From Takakia lepidozioides (Eukaryota > Streptophyta > Takakiopsida > Takakiales > Takakiaceae), in contig CM060733.1 of the NCBI GenBank assembly GCA_030704615.1, positions 16,246,001 to 16,310,000 of the forward strand: 64,000 nt of DNA, read 5' to 3'. Shown here in pieces: positions 12,961-24,539 of the stretch (the first letter of the stretch is position 1; each line of letters opens with the position of its first letter). The notes below the pieces were generated by a model. The model saw nothing but the letters and a program-made list of their open reading frames with translations, had not been told where the DNA came from and did not search any database. The position numbers were made by a program, and so were the translations under genes.

Positions 12961-14159
12961 AACCATTTGCTGTACATTTCAATCAAAGCCTACAAGCCAA
13001 GATATAACTATCTACTGTATGAAGTGCATAGAAGCCATTGTTGTAAATGCATACACGGCAAGAAAATGAGAAACCATCTTTTAACAACATTACAACGAAC
13101 ATGCACAAATTTTTATTACAAAGTTGTGGAGGGACACAAAATGTCTGAAACTGTGAACATCACGAGACCCCCCAAAATGATGAAATTTGCATTTCAGTCA
13201 CTAGAACTATCCCCTGAAACTTGTGCAGTATCATCGACGTAAACCCGAGCTCTGAGGTGCTTGTTGTGCTTTCGAGCACATGGGGGAGATAACATGAAAC
13301 TCTGTTGACGAGCAATGGCCTCCGCGTAGTCGGGTAGGATGTATGAACGTGGAGGGCTGCACCACAAGTCACTGTGAATAAAAGAGACGTCGACCAAAGG
13401 AATAGCTTTCAATACCCTGCCACCCAAAGAACCACAATTGCATTAGCCACCATTAATGGGAAAGGGGGGGCCGTTTCCGAGGGAGAAATCGGATGCTTAC
13501 AGAAAAACAACTTACTCACATGCGAAATCGTCGTCCAAAACTTTGTCGTCCCCTTCGTTGATTTCCACATGCACTATACCCTCCTGTTGTTGGGCGGCAG
13601 GTGCCGGCGCTGGCGCTTCCAAGTTATAGAGGAGGTCATTGAAAATGTCCGCATCCCCTTCCATACCAAACAAATGCCTCCCCGCTGCCTTGCAAGCATG
13701 GTACGAAGCTCCTGCAAGACATAGTACTCTTAGGACACATATAAACAAATTTTGCACCAAGAAGAAAACACCACAGCAGGTTCGGGGTGAAACCTGTGCC
13801 AAGAGTGAGGTCCACGATACGTGCCCCCGGATGGGAACAAGTCTCCACAATTGTTTGAATAAATGCTGGGCTCTTCTCCTTGGCCCCTCTCCATGGTGTG
13901 CAGTTGGATTTTTCGCAAGCATACATTGGAATCCACGTAATTGTAGTGCATGTCGTCCACCACTGGATCAAACTTATCGTTGATGAAACAACCTCCCCCA
14001 TGAAGCCTGAACTCCTTCACTGCTGTGGGAGTTGAAGCAGGGTGCACTCTGACGAGGCAGACGGCCTCAAAAAAGGCGGGTCTACACACAAGACAACATG
14101 AGGCACATATTAGTGAATCCAAAAATTCATCTGGAAAGAACAGTGCTTGCAACCTCCGA

Positions 14160-14185
14160 AAATGAGTGCGTTGACGCACTCATTT
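14160..14185. repeat. Intronic hairpin, copy A
   Basis: Perfect 11-bp arms AAATGAGTGCG / CGCACTCATTT around a TTGA loop, within the intron between MTase exons 14239-14385 and 13794-14081. It belongs to the hairpin family with core GTGCGTTGACGCAC. Confidence 0.85.
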
Positions 14186-15316
14186 CTGCAGGGGTGAAAT
14201 GGAACTTCAAATGAAGCAGGTAAGAGAAAGTCGATTACCATTTGTCCGGGACAGTCGCCCTTTGTCAAGTACAGGCTGTTCACACCATTCCACATTTTGA
14301 TGATTTCATCCCCGAGGCCTTGAGTAGCTTGCAAGCTCATGGCGACATTTCGTATTGACCGACTGGATCATTACAAGAACCCATGCATCCGATAAAAAAA
14401 ATTGCAAAATGAAAAGACCCACCCGCCAGTACCTCTCATCAAATGCATTCCATGTTGGGCAAGTGCCTGTGGGTAGAATGTCCGGTACTGGCAACCTATC
14501 CGGAATGTCCACAATCACCATGTCGGCACAACATGGTTTCAGGGAACCATTGACCCAACACTGCCCTTTCGAAACCTGAAAACAGACAGACGGCAAAAAA
14601 ATTAATATCCAAAGGGAAAACAGTAAATGAGACAAACAATGGGAATTGGCTTATCGAGTCAAGGAATGCACACAGCTTGCCCCAAGTTCGAGAGGGTTCT
14701 CCAGCGTAACCAGATTTTCTGCTTTCCATCATGGCAAGGAATGAATCATTGACAATCTCGCATTTACATTCTCGCTGGATTCTGGATGGGTGCTCCACTG
14801 CGTCGTATGGCTCAATCTTCCCCTTACGTTTTCGTTCCTTGTTTCCAATTGGGGTCTGCGCTACCTCACCCCCCGCAGTCTCCCTTGGGTGGCTTTCTCC
14901 TTCCCTTTGTCATTTGTACCATTTCTCTTTCCCTTCCCTCTCGCAGGAGTTTTGTTGGCTGCGGGTTCCTTCTCAGCGAGGTTTCGCAGATTCCTCTCAT
15001 GCAATTCCTTGTCAGTAAGAGGGGCCAAAGACTCTGCATTGTCGTTCTGGTTCCGTGTCTACAACTCATACCAGGGGCAATCTGATTTCGGAATGTCTAG
15101 ATACCAGCAGCAGTCTTTCAGATGATATCTCCCGTAGTCTCTGAGGATGGCTGCAATGTACATGGTCTGACTGTTAGAGGGGTCAGACCACAAGTCGATG
15201 AAGGCAGGGTACTTACTGAGGTTTTTTCCCAGAATGAGCACGTTCTTGATATACCTACAAAACAAAAGAGGTACACTTTTAGACATTGAAGGCAAAAAAG
15301 CATATACTGCAGCCCT

Positions 15317-15346
15317 CCAAAATGCGTGCGTCGATGCACACAGTTT
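15317..15346. repeat. Intronic hairpin, copy A (imperfect)
   Basis: An imperfect stem of the same family with loop TCGA, in the intron between MTase exons 15639-15862 and 15254. The copy B version (61581-61608) pairs better, so copy A has drifted. Confidence 0.7.
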
Positions 15347-15538
15347 GGGGTGCACAAATACTTGAGCATTAGGCAACCGAAATACACTCACTAGTACCAA
15401 TGCAAGAACATGAGAAACAAAGGGTTCCATATGCAGAAAGATATCCCTTTCTCGGCAGACAGATATTCCATTCAGAGCTGCCAACGAAACAATGAAATCC
15501 ATGATGGAGGAGAGAACACATCTGAGTTTTGGCTTTCC

Positions 15539-15568
15539 AAAACTGCGTGCGTTGGCGCACGCAGTTTT
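15539..15568. repeat. Intronic hairpin, copy A
   Basis: Perfect 13-bp arms AAAACTGCGTGCG / CGCACGCAGTTTT around TTGG, in the same intron as the hairpin at 15317 and conserved at 61803-61832. Confidence 0.88.
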
Positions 15569-16995
15569 GCATGGCCAAAAACTGCCTGTCTACTGATTGC
15601 CAAAGATAGTTTTCAAACATAAAACAAAACTAATGAACCTGTATAGGACCCTCTTCATGGCTCCCTCCGCCCCGTACTGCTGGTCAAAGTCATTTGTGCG
15701 GGAGATTCCTCCATCTCGGGAAAACTCTCTGAAGAAGCAGTTGCTCCAAGCAGTGGCCTTCCACTGCCTCAAGTAATCCTCCAGAGTGTCCTCGGGCACG
15801 GTCATGGTAATTTTGTAGTCATAAAGCTGTTTCTCCAGCACCTGGTTTGCACGAGCTTTAATCTGCAGGTATTCATATGCATGCGTTAGAGTCCATTCAT
15901 GGGAAGATATTCTCAGAAATTTCAAGCAAAGAAAGTCCTTAAAAGTACGTGGCTCCAGTAGGTGGCTTTGTACAACCATGTATCAAGAACTTGGTCGTTG
16001 ATGTGCCCGGTGTTCTCATCTCTTTCACCCCTAGGGAAGCAGTATGTATCCTTGACAGTTGGGTCGGAATTCCAAATCTCCAACCATTTCACTTTCTGGT
16101 CAGCTTCCACAGATGCAGTTGACAACCGGTGAAGCTTTTCCTGTGTCATCTCCGGTTTGGTGTTATTGTTCCAGTGGATCCTCACCTGATTAAGAAACTC
16201 GGGACCAAAATCAGGGTCAACTATTCTCAGCTATTTCACGAAAGCGCTCATGAGCTTCTTCCGTATCTCATTCATCGTAAATTTCATGGCTTCTGCCACT
16301 CCCTTGGACGTCCTCATACCCTCCGGGTTTTTCAAATAGTGCTCCGCTTTTCCTCTCTCTCCAGCTTCAACTATTTCTGCTGCAAAACGTAATCCGGAAT
16401 GAGATCACTTGTTACTGACAATCACAACAGACAATGGAAGGCCGGAGCGATGGAATACTTACAGTGTACATGTACTCCATGAATGTTTCCCTCGTTAGAT
16501 TGTACCAGGTATCTGACGTTTTCGATGTCAAACATTTCTTGAATGACTCCGCACGCAGGATGCTCTTGAATGAATTGAGGGGCATCTGGCCGATATTCTG
16601 GATCCTGAATAGTGTGTGAAGAAGGTTCATTGTCACATGGGCGGTTTCAGTTCCCCTGTCACATACAATGGTGTGTCGTCAGTGAGTGCTAAAAGCGAAC
16701 AGACAGTCAAGGAAAAAATGCGGACAATAACAAGTGAAGAAGACACTTACTTGTTAACGTCATGCATTGCCGTCAACAGTGCAGTGATGTTTCCCTTGCG
16801 ATCCAGCACCATTGAGGCCACAGAATAGTGCCACTCCTCCTCGGTGCTATGATATCTCTCTCGATCATGTTCCTCCAGGCAAGCAATCGGTGGTTGCCAT
16901 CCCAGACATGAAACTTCTTGCCAGAGAAAGGTTGGGTGACGAGCCTCTTGCAAATGATAGATTCAAACTCCTCATTTATCTGTCGCCAGATAGGA

Positions 16996-17685
16996 TGTCG
17001 TGCGCATACATATCGCTACACAACTACATCGCTATCCAAAACCACACAACACATGTGCACGCCACACACACTAGTATATCACTAGTCCACCACTAGTCCA
17101 ACCACTAAGGTATAACTAGTCAGTCACTAGGCTGCCACTATGCTGTCCACTATGGCAGTCACTAGTCCACACAATCGATAAAGACAGAAGAAAGAAGAGG
17201 ACATACAAGCACAAGCTCACAAGCTGAAGCATAAACTCATGCATATATAACCTCATCACTCAAATACAAGTCAAACCAAGTGCACCCCACGCCATGGAGA
17301 ATCCACACTACGGCGCCATAGCTAGGCGCGGTGAGGCTCAACTCGAGAAAGATGAGCCTCCCGCGCTTGCCGTGAAGATAACCACTCCAGGGCCTAAATC
17401 TGCCTTGACCCCTGGATTGACACTTGGGCCAATCCCAAATGTCAATATGTAAAAACTAGCTATTTTCTAGCTAGTTTCACACTAGTGGTAAAATAACTTG
17501 ACAGCTGTCGTGCGCATACATATCGCTACAACTACATCGCTGTCCAAAACCACACAACACATGTGCACGCCACACACACTAGTATATCACTAGTCCACCA
17601 CTAGTCCAACCACTAAGGTATAACTAGTTAGTCACTAGGCTGCCACTATGCTGCCCACTATGGTAGTCACTAGTCCACACAATCG
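16996..17685 (-). repeat. LTR sequence at the gypsy 3' side: X-Y-X arrangement
   Basis: On + the order is block X (16996-17177, starting TGTCGTGCGC and ending CACAATCG), block Y (17178-17503, ending TTGACA), dinucleotide GC, then a second X (17506-17685). In element orientation this is tract-X-Y-X-flank. The far end of the element has only Y. A TATA-like TTATATATGC lies in Y (about 17245-17255 on the complement). The X/Y joint contains the palindrome GACAGCTGTC. Confidence 0.85.
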
Positions 17686-17696
17686 CCCCCCTAGCT
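17686..17696 (-). promoter_or_regulatory. Polypurine tract (gypsy)
   Basis: Element-strand AGCTAGGGGGG immediately precedes LTR block X. That is the position expected for plus-strand primer formation, and it identifies X as the start of the LTR. Confidence 0.55.
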
Positions 17697-17948
17697 GGTG
17701 CTTCGGTCCCTCTAAGTCCAGGTAGCCATAAGATGTGATAGTGACCATAGCCTGACTAAGTCTTCCACCACTGTCCCTACTACACTCAAACTCGATAGAT
17801 CAAGAGGCCGGGTGCGAGAGTTGCCCCAACATTAGTCGCCGTCTTGCAACCTGTGAACTTGAGCTTGGGATCTCATGTATTGACTATGAGCTTGGCCTCC
17901 CATGTCTTGTTAGTTGCCTCCAGTCATGTCCACTGCCACTATCCCAAG

Positions 17949-18081
17949 CAGTGTGGACACAACCAATCTCCATCAGGAACCCTCTCAAGAGGTGGTGTCA
18001 AGCATCCCATATGCCAACCTTTGAGCATCGATCACACACCAGCATGGTGGCTGCCGCTTTGGCAGACCCACAGAACATGCA
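17949..18081 (-). pseudogene. PHD finger at the C-terminus of the gypsy integrase
   Basis: The minus strand encodes Cys and His spaced as in a PHD finger. CMFC (about 18069-18081) is followed by MLVCDRC, then KGWHMGCLTPP, a short spacer and DWLCPHC near 17949. This is the C4-H-C3 pattern, with the aromatic W before the last Cys pair typical of PHD domains. A one-base shift near 18015-18030 separates the two halves. PHD fingers commonly read the histone H3 tail; in chromoviruses a chromodomain occupies the equivalent place. I infer a targeting role for integration. Confidence 0.75.
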
Positions 18082-18206
18082 CCTCAAACCTGCAGGTACC
18101 ACTGCCAACTGTTGGGTCAACTCTGCCATCGACATTGGGAAGGTGACATGGCGCACAATTACGCACATGGTCCTTCCAAGTCATGCCATCTTCAAGACAC
18201 TCCAAT

Positions 18207-19300
18207 TCAGGACATGAGCTGGACATAGTGTCCACAATTGAGTACAGTAACCAAGATCAGGACCCCTGAGGGCAACACCTCTCGAACCCTCAGAATAACA
18301 CGCCCTGCATTGACATCCATGGTCGTAGGAGCAGTCTGCTGCAAATAAACATAGTCACCAGGGCTAAACCTCCAAACCCCAGGACGATATCCTCCACCAC
18401 GTATAGTGGCATACCTCAACGTATCACGGTGCTGTGCAATGGCAAGGTTCTCAAAAGCCATGGGCATGACTTTCTTAAACAACTCTGCACGCTGATCACA
18501 TGCACGTACCCACACGTCCGGATCGTCAAGGTTAAGGACTTGAGCAGTGTCCTTACGAATGGCTGCAGGCAAATCCGGCTCTCGGCCAAAGAGAAGGAAA
18601 TATGGTGAGAAGGAGGCAAGTGATGCTTGTTTGCTGAACCTGTAGCCCATGGCTAACCAAGGAACCTGAAGATCCCAATCTCCTAGGTGTCCCTTCTGCA
18701 AGCCATACTTGCGCAAACCCCTCTTCACCGTCTGGATGACTCTCTCTGCCAAGCCATCGGCCTCAGGATGATCCCGAGAAGTGGTGCGGTGGTCTATCAA
18801 GGCTTTATCACACAAAGCCTGAAACTCCCCCAAGAACTCTCTCCCTTGGTCCATGAGTACCTCAGCTGGAGCACCAAATCGGCTAAGCACACGATCCAAG
18901 AATGCATACGCAGCCCCCTCACTAGCCTTGTCAGGCAATGGAACCAACTCAATCCACTTGGAGAAGTGCTCCACCATCACCAACACATATCTGTGGTGGC
19001 GCATAGTCAGTGGCAACGGTCCTGCGAAGTCAAGACTCCACCTGTAGCCCAATCCCATGATTGGTAAAGGATGCAACTGTGGTGTAGGGGCGTTGAATGA
19101 AGCACGCACCCTGTCACACACATGCACCTAGCCACGAACTGTTGCACCTCTGTATGCATACCACGCCACCAATACTGCCCTTGCAGTAAACTGTGAGTGC
19201 GTCGCACTCCAAAATGCCCCAACTCCTCATGGGCATGCCGCACTAACCGTGCACGCTGTGTGGGGTGAGGCACAATCCTCACCCGACCATCCTCCCACAC
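18207..19300 (-). pseudogene. Gypsy integrase (zinc-binding and DDE core)
   Basis: The N-terminal part (19007-19300) has the HHCC-like segment HAHEELGHFGVRRTHSLL followed by a CMC pair. A frame change then leads to the catalytic core in one 306-codon frame (18207-19127). LDFAGPLPL holds the first Asp, MDQGREFLG the second, and EADGLAERVIQTVK the Glu, giving a complete D,D,E set. The C-terminal part has the RFSPGDYVYL beta-barrel segment typical of Ty3/gypsy integrases and leads to the PHD finger. The core itself is uninterrupted; only the domain borders are shifted. Confidence 0.9.
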
Positions 19301-19639
19301 TCAAAGTAGGTGTATCCCCTCCCACTTGAACCTCTTGGCTCGTTGCAGGATCCGATCCCTCTCCCTGGCAGTCACAGTGGCTGCCGTGTCTCCAGTGCGG
19401 AGGTAGTCCAACACAACTGAATCCTCATGTATATCTTTGGCACCACCTGGCTCATCACTAGCCTCAGGGTCCTCAGACACTCTGTCTACAGTCATCCCTG
19501 CTGGAGGTCCAACCTGACCTCCCGATGCCAAGATACACAAAAATGCAGATGCGTGCCATCCCGGCACCATCTCCTCGTCCGTCTCACCATGCCCCGAGCT
19601 CCAGTGTCATCCTGCTGGCTCGTGCATGGATTGCGACTC

Positions 19640-19840
19640 AATCCATCCGCATCCCTATTGACCAAACCCGGTCGATGCACAACCTGAACATGTCTCTCAT
19701 GCTCCTCCACCGTAGCACGAGAGGCAAAGCAATTCCTGTAAGCCTCAGGAACCGCCGTATACGTCGTCTCTCTTCCTCTAATGACAATAGGTCCAATGTC
19801 AAGCTCCCAATTGCCCTTTGTAACTGCAACCTTAAGTCCA
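19640..19840 (-). pseudogene. RNase H tail joined to a pre-RT remnant; RT core missing
   Basis: The minus strand reads WELDIGPIVIRG and VPEAYRNCF, like the linker that precedes RT in gypsy pol. Within a few codons follows VVHRPGLVNRDADGLSRNP, the usual end of gypsy RNase H. The roughly 1-kb RT/RNase H catalytic region (LPFGL and YxDD motifs) that should lie between is absent. The junction is near 19715-19735. I infer an internal deletion. Confidence 0.65.
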
Positions 19841-20186
19841 GCAGACTTAGAGGTAGAGGACGCGTCCGTGGTTGCTATGCCGCAACCTCTTGAGCAGTAC
19901 TCCCTGCCTGCTCAGTCAATGACAAGGCCTCATCCTGCCCCATCATCTCATCATTGAGAACCTCCTCAACCCGAGAAGAATCCCCAACCTCATCCATCAC
20001 AGCTGCCTTGGCTGCCAACTCCCTCTGAATCTCGAGCACCTCCCACATGTGCCATGGATGTCTACACCCCGTGGTCCTCACCGGCTCGCCCCCACTCGTT
20101 GCCTGTACCGTCTCGGTAGGCAGAGAGACTGTAAAGGGAAGTGCACTCCGCACTCTACGTTGCTCAGCCATAGCCAAGTTGATAAT

Positions 20187-21140
20187 CCAGGTCAAGCAAT
20201 TGAGATCCATTGCTTGCCCCAACACCTGACGACGTGATGCCTCAAAAAGAGACGGCACCGCCGTGGTACCAGTGGTAAAACCCATTGCCCACTCACGCTC
20301 GTCAGCATTAGGCTCCACTAACTGCTGCAACTGAGCATCCCACAGGAGGCCAGGTCCACTATCCTGGAAAGCATGCGATCCTGGGAAGCTGAGCAGTGTA
20401 GGTAGTGCTACTCGTGGTTAACCCACCTTGTTGACCACTGCCAAAGGCGAACGGTCATCGTGTCTCACACGTTGAGACTGCCTCCGTGTCCAAAATGCTA
20501 TCCACTGTGAGATGTGCTGGCCGCTGCACCCCATCAAATGCACGCTTGAGCAGTGCGGGTGGCATCAAGTTAGTCCACCATAGCCGTGGACGATGAGCCC
20601 GTGATCCCACTGCAGCTGCATCCAGCAGCACTCTGACCCAAGCCACGTCTGGACTTGATGCACACTGGCCATCACCCTGGCCCAAGAATCGCCCATCAGT
20701 GGCACATTCTCCAAGATGTATGCTGGCGATACAGCTTGATGAAGCTGCAAGTGGTGGCAAAATCCGCACCATCTCCCAAAAGACCCGTCCTCGAGTCTCG
20801 CAATCCATTGTCATGCCCGGCTGATGAATGCCCTTGGCAGGGCCAACCTGCCACTACCAGATCAATGGAGCCAACCTGCTCCAAATCCGGCGCCCCCAGC
20901 AAAGAAATGTCTGCTGGCAAGGCCTGCTGATATCCACGAACTGCAACACCCGGCAACAACTCAGGGTACTGCTGCACCATCTGAGCAACATGACGGAGTG
21001 AGACGCGTCGTGCAGTCTCATCCCTCTCCACATACAAGTAATGCCTTACCCGCCACCTGCCTGTAGCATAGCAGCCAATCCGGTGCTGATCCCACCAAAC
21101 AAGTCCAGAAGACAAATGCCTTCATCTGGATACTGCCACA
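20187..21140 (-). pseudogene. C5 cytosine DNA methyltransferase domain inside gypsy pol
   Basis: The conserved motifs of 5-methylcytosine methylases occur in order on the minus strand. Motif I is LLDLFGGISTGLAA (21070-21111). Motif II is YVERDETARRV (about 21000). Motif IV is DLVVAGWPCQGHSSAG with the catalytic Cys codon at 20837-20839. The segment VFWEMVRILPPL follows. Motif VI is YILENVP (Glu codon 20709-20711). Motif VIII is GSRAHRPRLWWTNL (about 20565-20607), and IX-X is EREWAMGFTTGTT plus LGQAMDLNCLTWI (20187-20303). The AHRPRxxWxN and NCLTWI forms look more like DNMT3-type than DNMT1-type enzymes (impression only). At least four frame changes split it. It lies between protease and the former RT. 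Confidence 0.88.
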
Positions 21141-21499
21141 CAATAGGTGTGGTGTCCAATGGAGACAACTGAGGTGGTCCTGGTGCAATCCCGCACTCTC
21201 CTCCTCTCCTGACGGTACAAAAGCCTCCACCCAGGCTTGTTGCACCCGTTGATCAGCATCCCGCTGCAAATCCTTGCTCGTGCCCCATAATGGAGTCTGA
21301 GCAACCATGGTAGGCAACTCCGCCATACCATACATGTCATCCTGCTCTCCCGGAGGTGGCACATCCTCTGAATGAGCGTTGCCCTCAAGCAACTCTCTAG
21401 GCCAACTCACTGCCGCTGTGAATGCTGCTAGTGTCGGCATCTTGCCTCGCTGGGCAACCGCAACTCCTCATATGAACGTCACAGGGAGCTGCACACGCC

Positions 21500-22017
21500 G
21501 GCCCTCCCCTGACTGCCATCCAGGCCTATAGGAAGCTGACTCCTCCCAAAAATCCAGGTGAAGCCCATGGGGTACAATACTGCCCCACCAACCAGGACAT
21601 CGTACGAGACCGCGTCTGTCACAATGGCCTTGGCTCGCATCACTGAGCCATCTATAGGATGATCCGGCTATAGTCTGATAGCCAACTCACGCCGTGTCAT
21701 GCCTCGAGCCTGCTCCAATCCTCCCAGAGACGTCTGTATCTGGTAAGGACAAGGCTCCATATCCGCCTCCGTGAGGCCCAAGCCTGCAACAGCAGCTTGC
21801 CCAGCATCAATGGCTGAGCTCCCGAGTCTAACAAGACCCGCAGTGGCCGGTACCTCTTGCCTGCCGGTCCACTCAAACAGAAAATACCATCCTGGTTGTC
21901 TAACAAGACAACTCCGGGTGTCACCATGGCGCGCTCAATGGCTGGCCTAGCTGGCAGCTCCATCAACCTGACAGCTGCAGCTTGCCAAGGCGCCGCCGTG
22001 GCAGTCTTGACCCTCAA
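21500..22017 (-). pseudogene. Gypsy aspartic protease
   Basis: The minus strand has VLLDSGAQPLMLG (the D-S-G-A catalytic loop of retropepsins) near 21840-21810. A shifted frame reading IVTDAVSYDVLVGGAVLYP (about 21590-21650) matches the C-terminal half of gypsy proteases. It follows gag and precedes the methyltransferase. Confidence 0.75.
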
Positions 22018-22519
22018 ATCCGAGGATCCTCCGGTACTACACCTCCCACTATCTCCGCAGAAGATGAAGTAACCTCCACACTCTCACAGAGTGTAGCTGC
22101 CAGCCTGAACACCTCAGCTGGTCTTACCCCCGGCGTCGCAATCATGGTAGCCGAGAACAATGGAGCCTGGCACACAGATGTGGCCGCTCCCAGCAGCACA
22201 CTAGCTGCCGTAGTGTTGGCAACACTAGGTAGTGGTGCTACCCGTGTAGCTCTCCCCAATGGCATAGTAACCTCCGCCTCGGTAACAGTCGGGCGAGAAC
22301 TAGGTGCCATGGATGGCGTCGACACTGTCTCTGCCAATGTGAATGACTGAGGAAGCCTAGCCTGACGGCTTGCCTCCCCACGTTGTGGATCCAACTCCAC
22401 CTCTGCACCTCGTGGCTCAGGAACTTGTGCTGTTCCTCGAGTCACGGCTGCAGCAGACTTGACCTGCACTAGTGGTAGTGCTGCTCCACACATGAATCCC
22501 ATGTCTCTCATATCTCCTC

Positions 22520-23920
22520 CCTCAGGAACAGGAGGTGGACCATCCGGCCTTGGAGCCGGTACCACCTGAGCTGTAGCCATGGCAGCGAGCCTTTGCTCTA
22601 GCTGCTGAAGCCGGTTGGCCATGCCTTGGCCACCACCTTGACCTCCGCGTCCTTGGCCATGTTGAGCTTGCCCTTGGCCTGCACCTCGTGCCTGCCACCG
22701 TCCTCTCTGGGCTGCTCCACCTCGCCCCCGGCCACCATTGTTCCCTTGGAACTGGCCTGGGCAACTCAGGATGCAAACCATAACAATCTATGTGCTTGCC
22801 ACAATGCCCACACTGCAACTGTGCAGGCTGTGCATGTGCTAGCCCTTTGCCTCCTCTGGCAATCCTTCTTGACATGGGGTCCTCCACATGTCCAACACAC
22901 ACATCCGCCCGTTGTTGGCCTGCAAATGAAGGGAGAGACCCCTGCATCTGAGGTTCTCTCTGTCCTTCCCTGGGCTTCACCTAAGCCCCCTTGTTGCCTT
23001 GAGCACGTTGAGGTAGTGGTTGGCTAAGCACCACTACCCCGTGGTGTCTCCTTAGCAAATCCCACCATGACCACTCGTTCCTCCACCATGTTGAGCTCTA
23101 TCCGCTCTGCCAGCAAAAACACATTTGCTAAGGTGGGTTGGGCCGCTTGTAGGAGAGTTGCATCCCGCACCCTTCTCCTCAGCTCCTTGTCCAATATCCC
23201 ATACCAAATTGGACTGCCTGAGCTTCCGTAACCCCTTGGGTTACATTTATCAAGCGCCTCATGCGAGTGAAAGCCTCCCTCAAGCTCTCAGTCGGCTTCC
23301 GTTGGAACTCTTGCAAGCTCCGCAACTTCTCTGTCCTCACCCCTTGGTAGTTCCCTCTCAACTCTTCGAAGAACTCCACAACAGGGTTGAAGGCAGGCAC
23401 CGCCACTGGTGCTGGTGCAGGTAGCTTGGGTGGACGTCGTAGCTATGGTACACCAGTCCCACTGCTGCTGCTGAAGCTGCCGGTGCAGCGGCAGCTGTAG
23501 CCACTGCCCTCGTGGCTCTAGTGCCCCTAGTGATGGAGACATAGTCGGGTGACCAGTACATCCTCCACTCCTCGATCTCAACCTCATGCCCCCGCCCGAA
23601 CTCATGGTAATCATCCATAGGCGGCCCTCAAGGTGCTGACAACCCTTCCATGCCATGAAAGGCGTAAATAGTTGTGGATTGCGCATTTGCTGCAAATCAC
23701 ACCAACTATCAAACTCTTGGATAAAATCATCCAACTCAATGGTGCCCACCGCCCCAGAGTACCTTCGTGGCCCCTTGGTAGCTCCATACATCTCCTCCAT
23801 TGTGTCCCACAACAATGACAAGGAAACAACTTGCACCGCCGGTATGAGTCCTCCTAATTCACAATCCGAATCAGAACCTTCCGTAGAAGACACAGGAGGT
23901 GAAGGTGGCCTAAACCGCAC
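22520..23920 (-). pseudogene. Gypsy gag with Cys-rich segment
   Basis: The capsid-like region is in three frames: LDDFIQEFDSWCDLQQ and FMAWKGCQHLEG (about 23620-23800), VVEFFEELRGNYQG and FQRKPTESLREAFTRMRRL (23230-23390), and a following LANVFLLAERIELNMVEERV. Downstream LQCGHCGKHIDCYGLHPEL (about 22750-22810) is a Cys/His cluster replacing the usual CCHC knuckle. A Gly/Gln-rich stretch precedes the protease. The protein packages the element RNA. Confidence 0.75.
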
Positions 23921-24539
23921 ACCTCGTCTCGTGTACCCTAGTATCGCTAGTGCTCAAACCGGCACTTCCCCAGCAACTAGTGGCACCTCCGTGTTGACAC
24001 ACTCAACCGGTCATGAACATGTCCTAACCCCCTCTCCACAAGGTTACCGGGTAGAGAACCTGTTGCGCTTATGGTTTGGAATACTAGATTCCTAACATAG
24101 CCTACACCTGCACCTGCATCCACCGCAAGCACTCCTATGGTTGGCTGGTCATCACCTCCAACCTCACCACAGGAGAAACAATGATGTCTGACTGGTCATC
24201 ACCCCAGCCTCACCATCGACAGCATGCTCTAGGACTGGCCGGTGATCAAATCCGGACCAATCACCTATAAAAACAAGTGCCCACACAAAACTAACATGGC
24301 GCACAGTCAAGCATGATGCAGGTGTGGGGGGGATCCAAACACAAAGAAATCAGAACGACAACTCCCCCACACCAAAAACAACTCCACGGTGTTGCTCCTG
24401 CAATGACACCCCAGCCCAAACCCGGACTGACTCTTGCCTCCACCTACGGAAAGGTCTTGGCCTAATGAGAGGGTGGAAAACTACAAGGAAGAGAAGCTAA
24501 AGCAATGCCTAACCCCAGCATGCTCTCATCCCGTCCAAC

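Noticed and set aside
22626-23027. 133-codon + strand ORF in the gypsy element
   Set aside because: Antisense to the gag Cys-rich region; no independent evidence.
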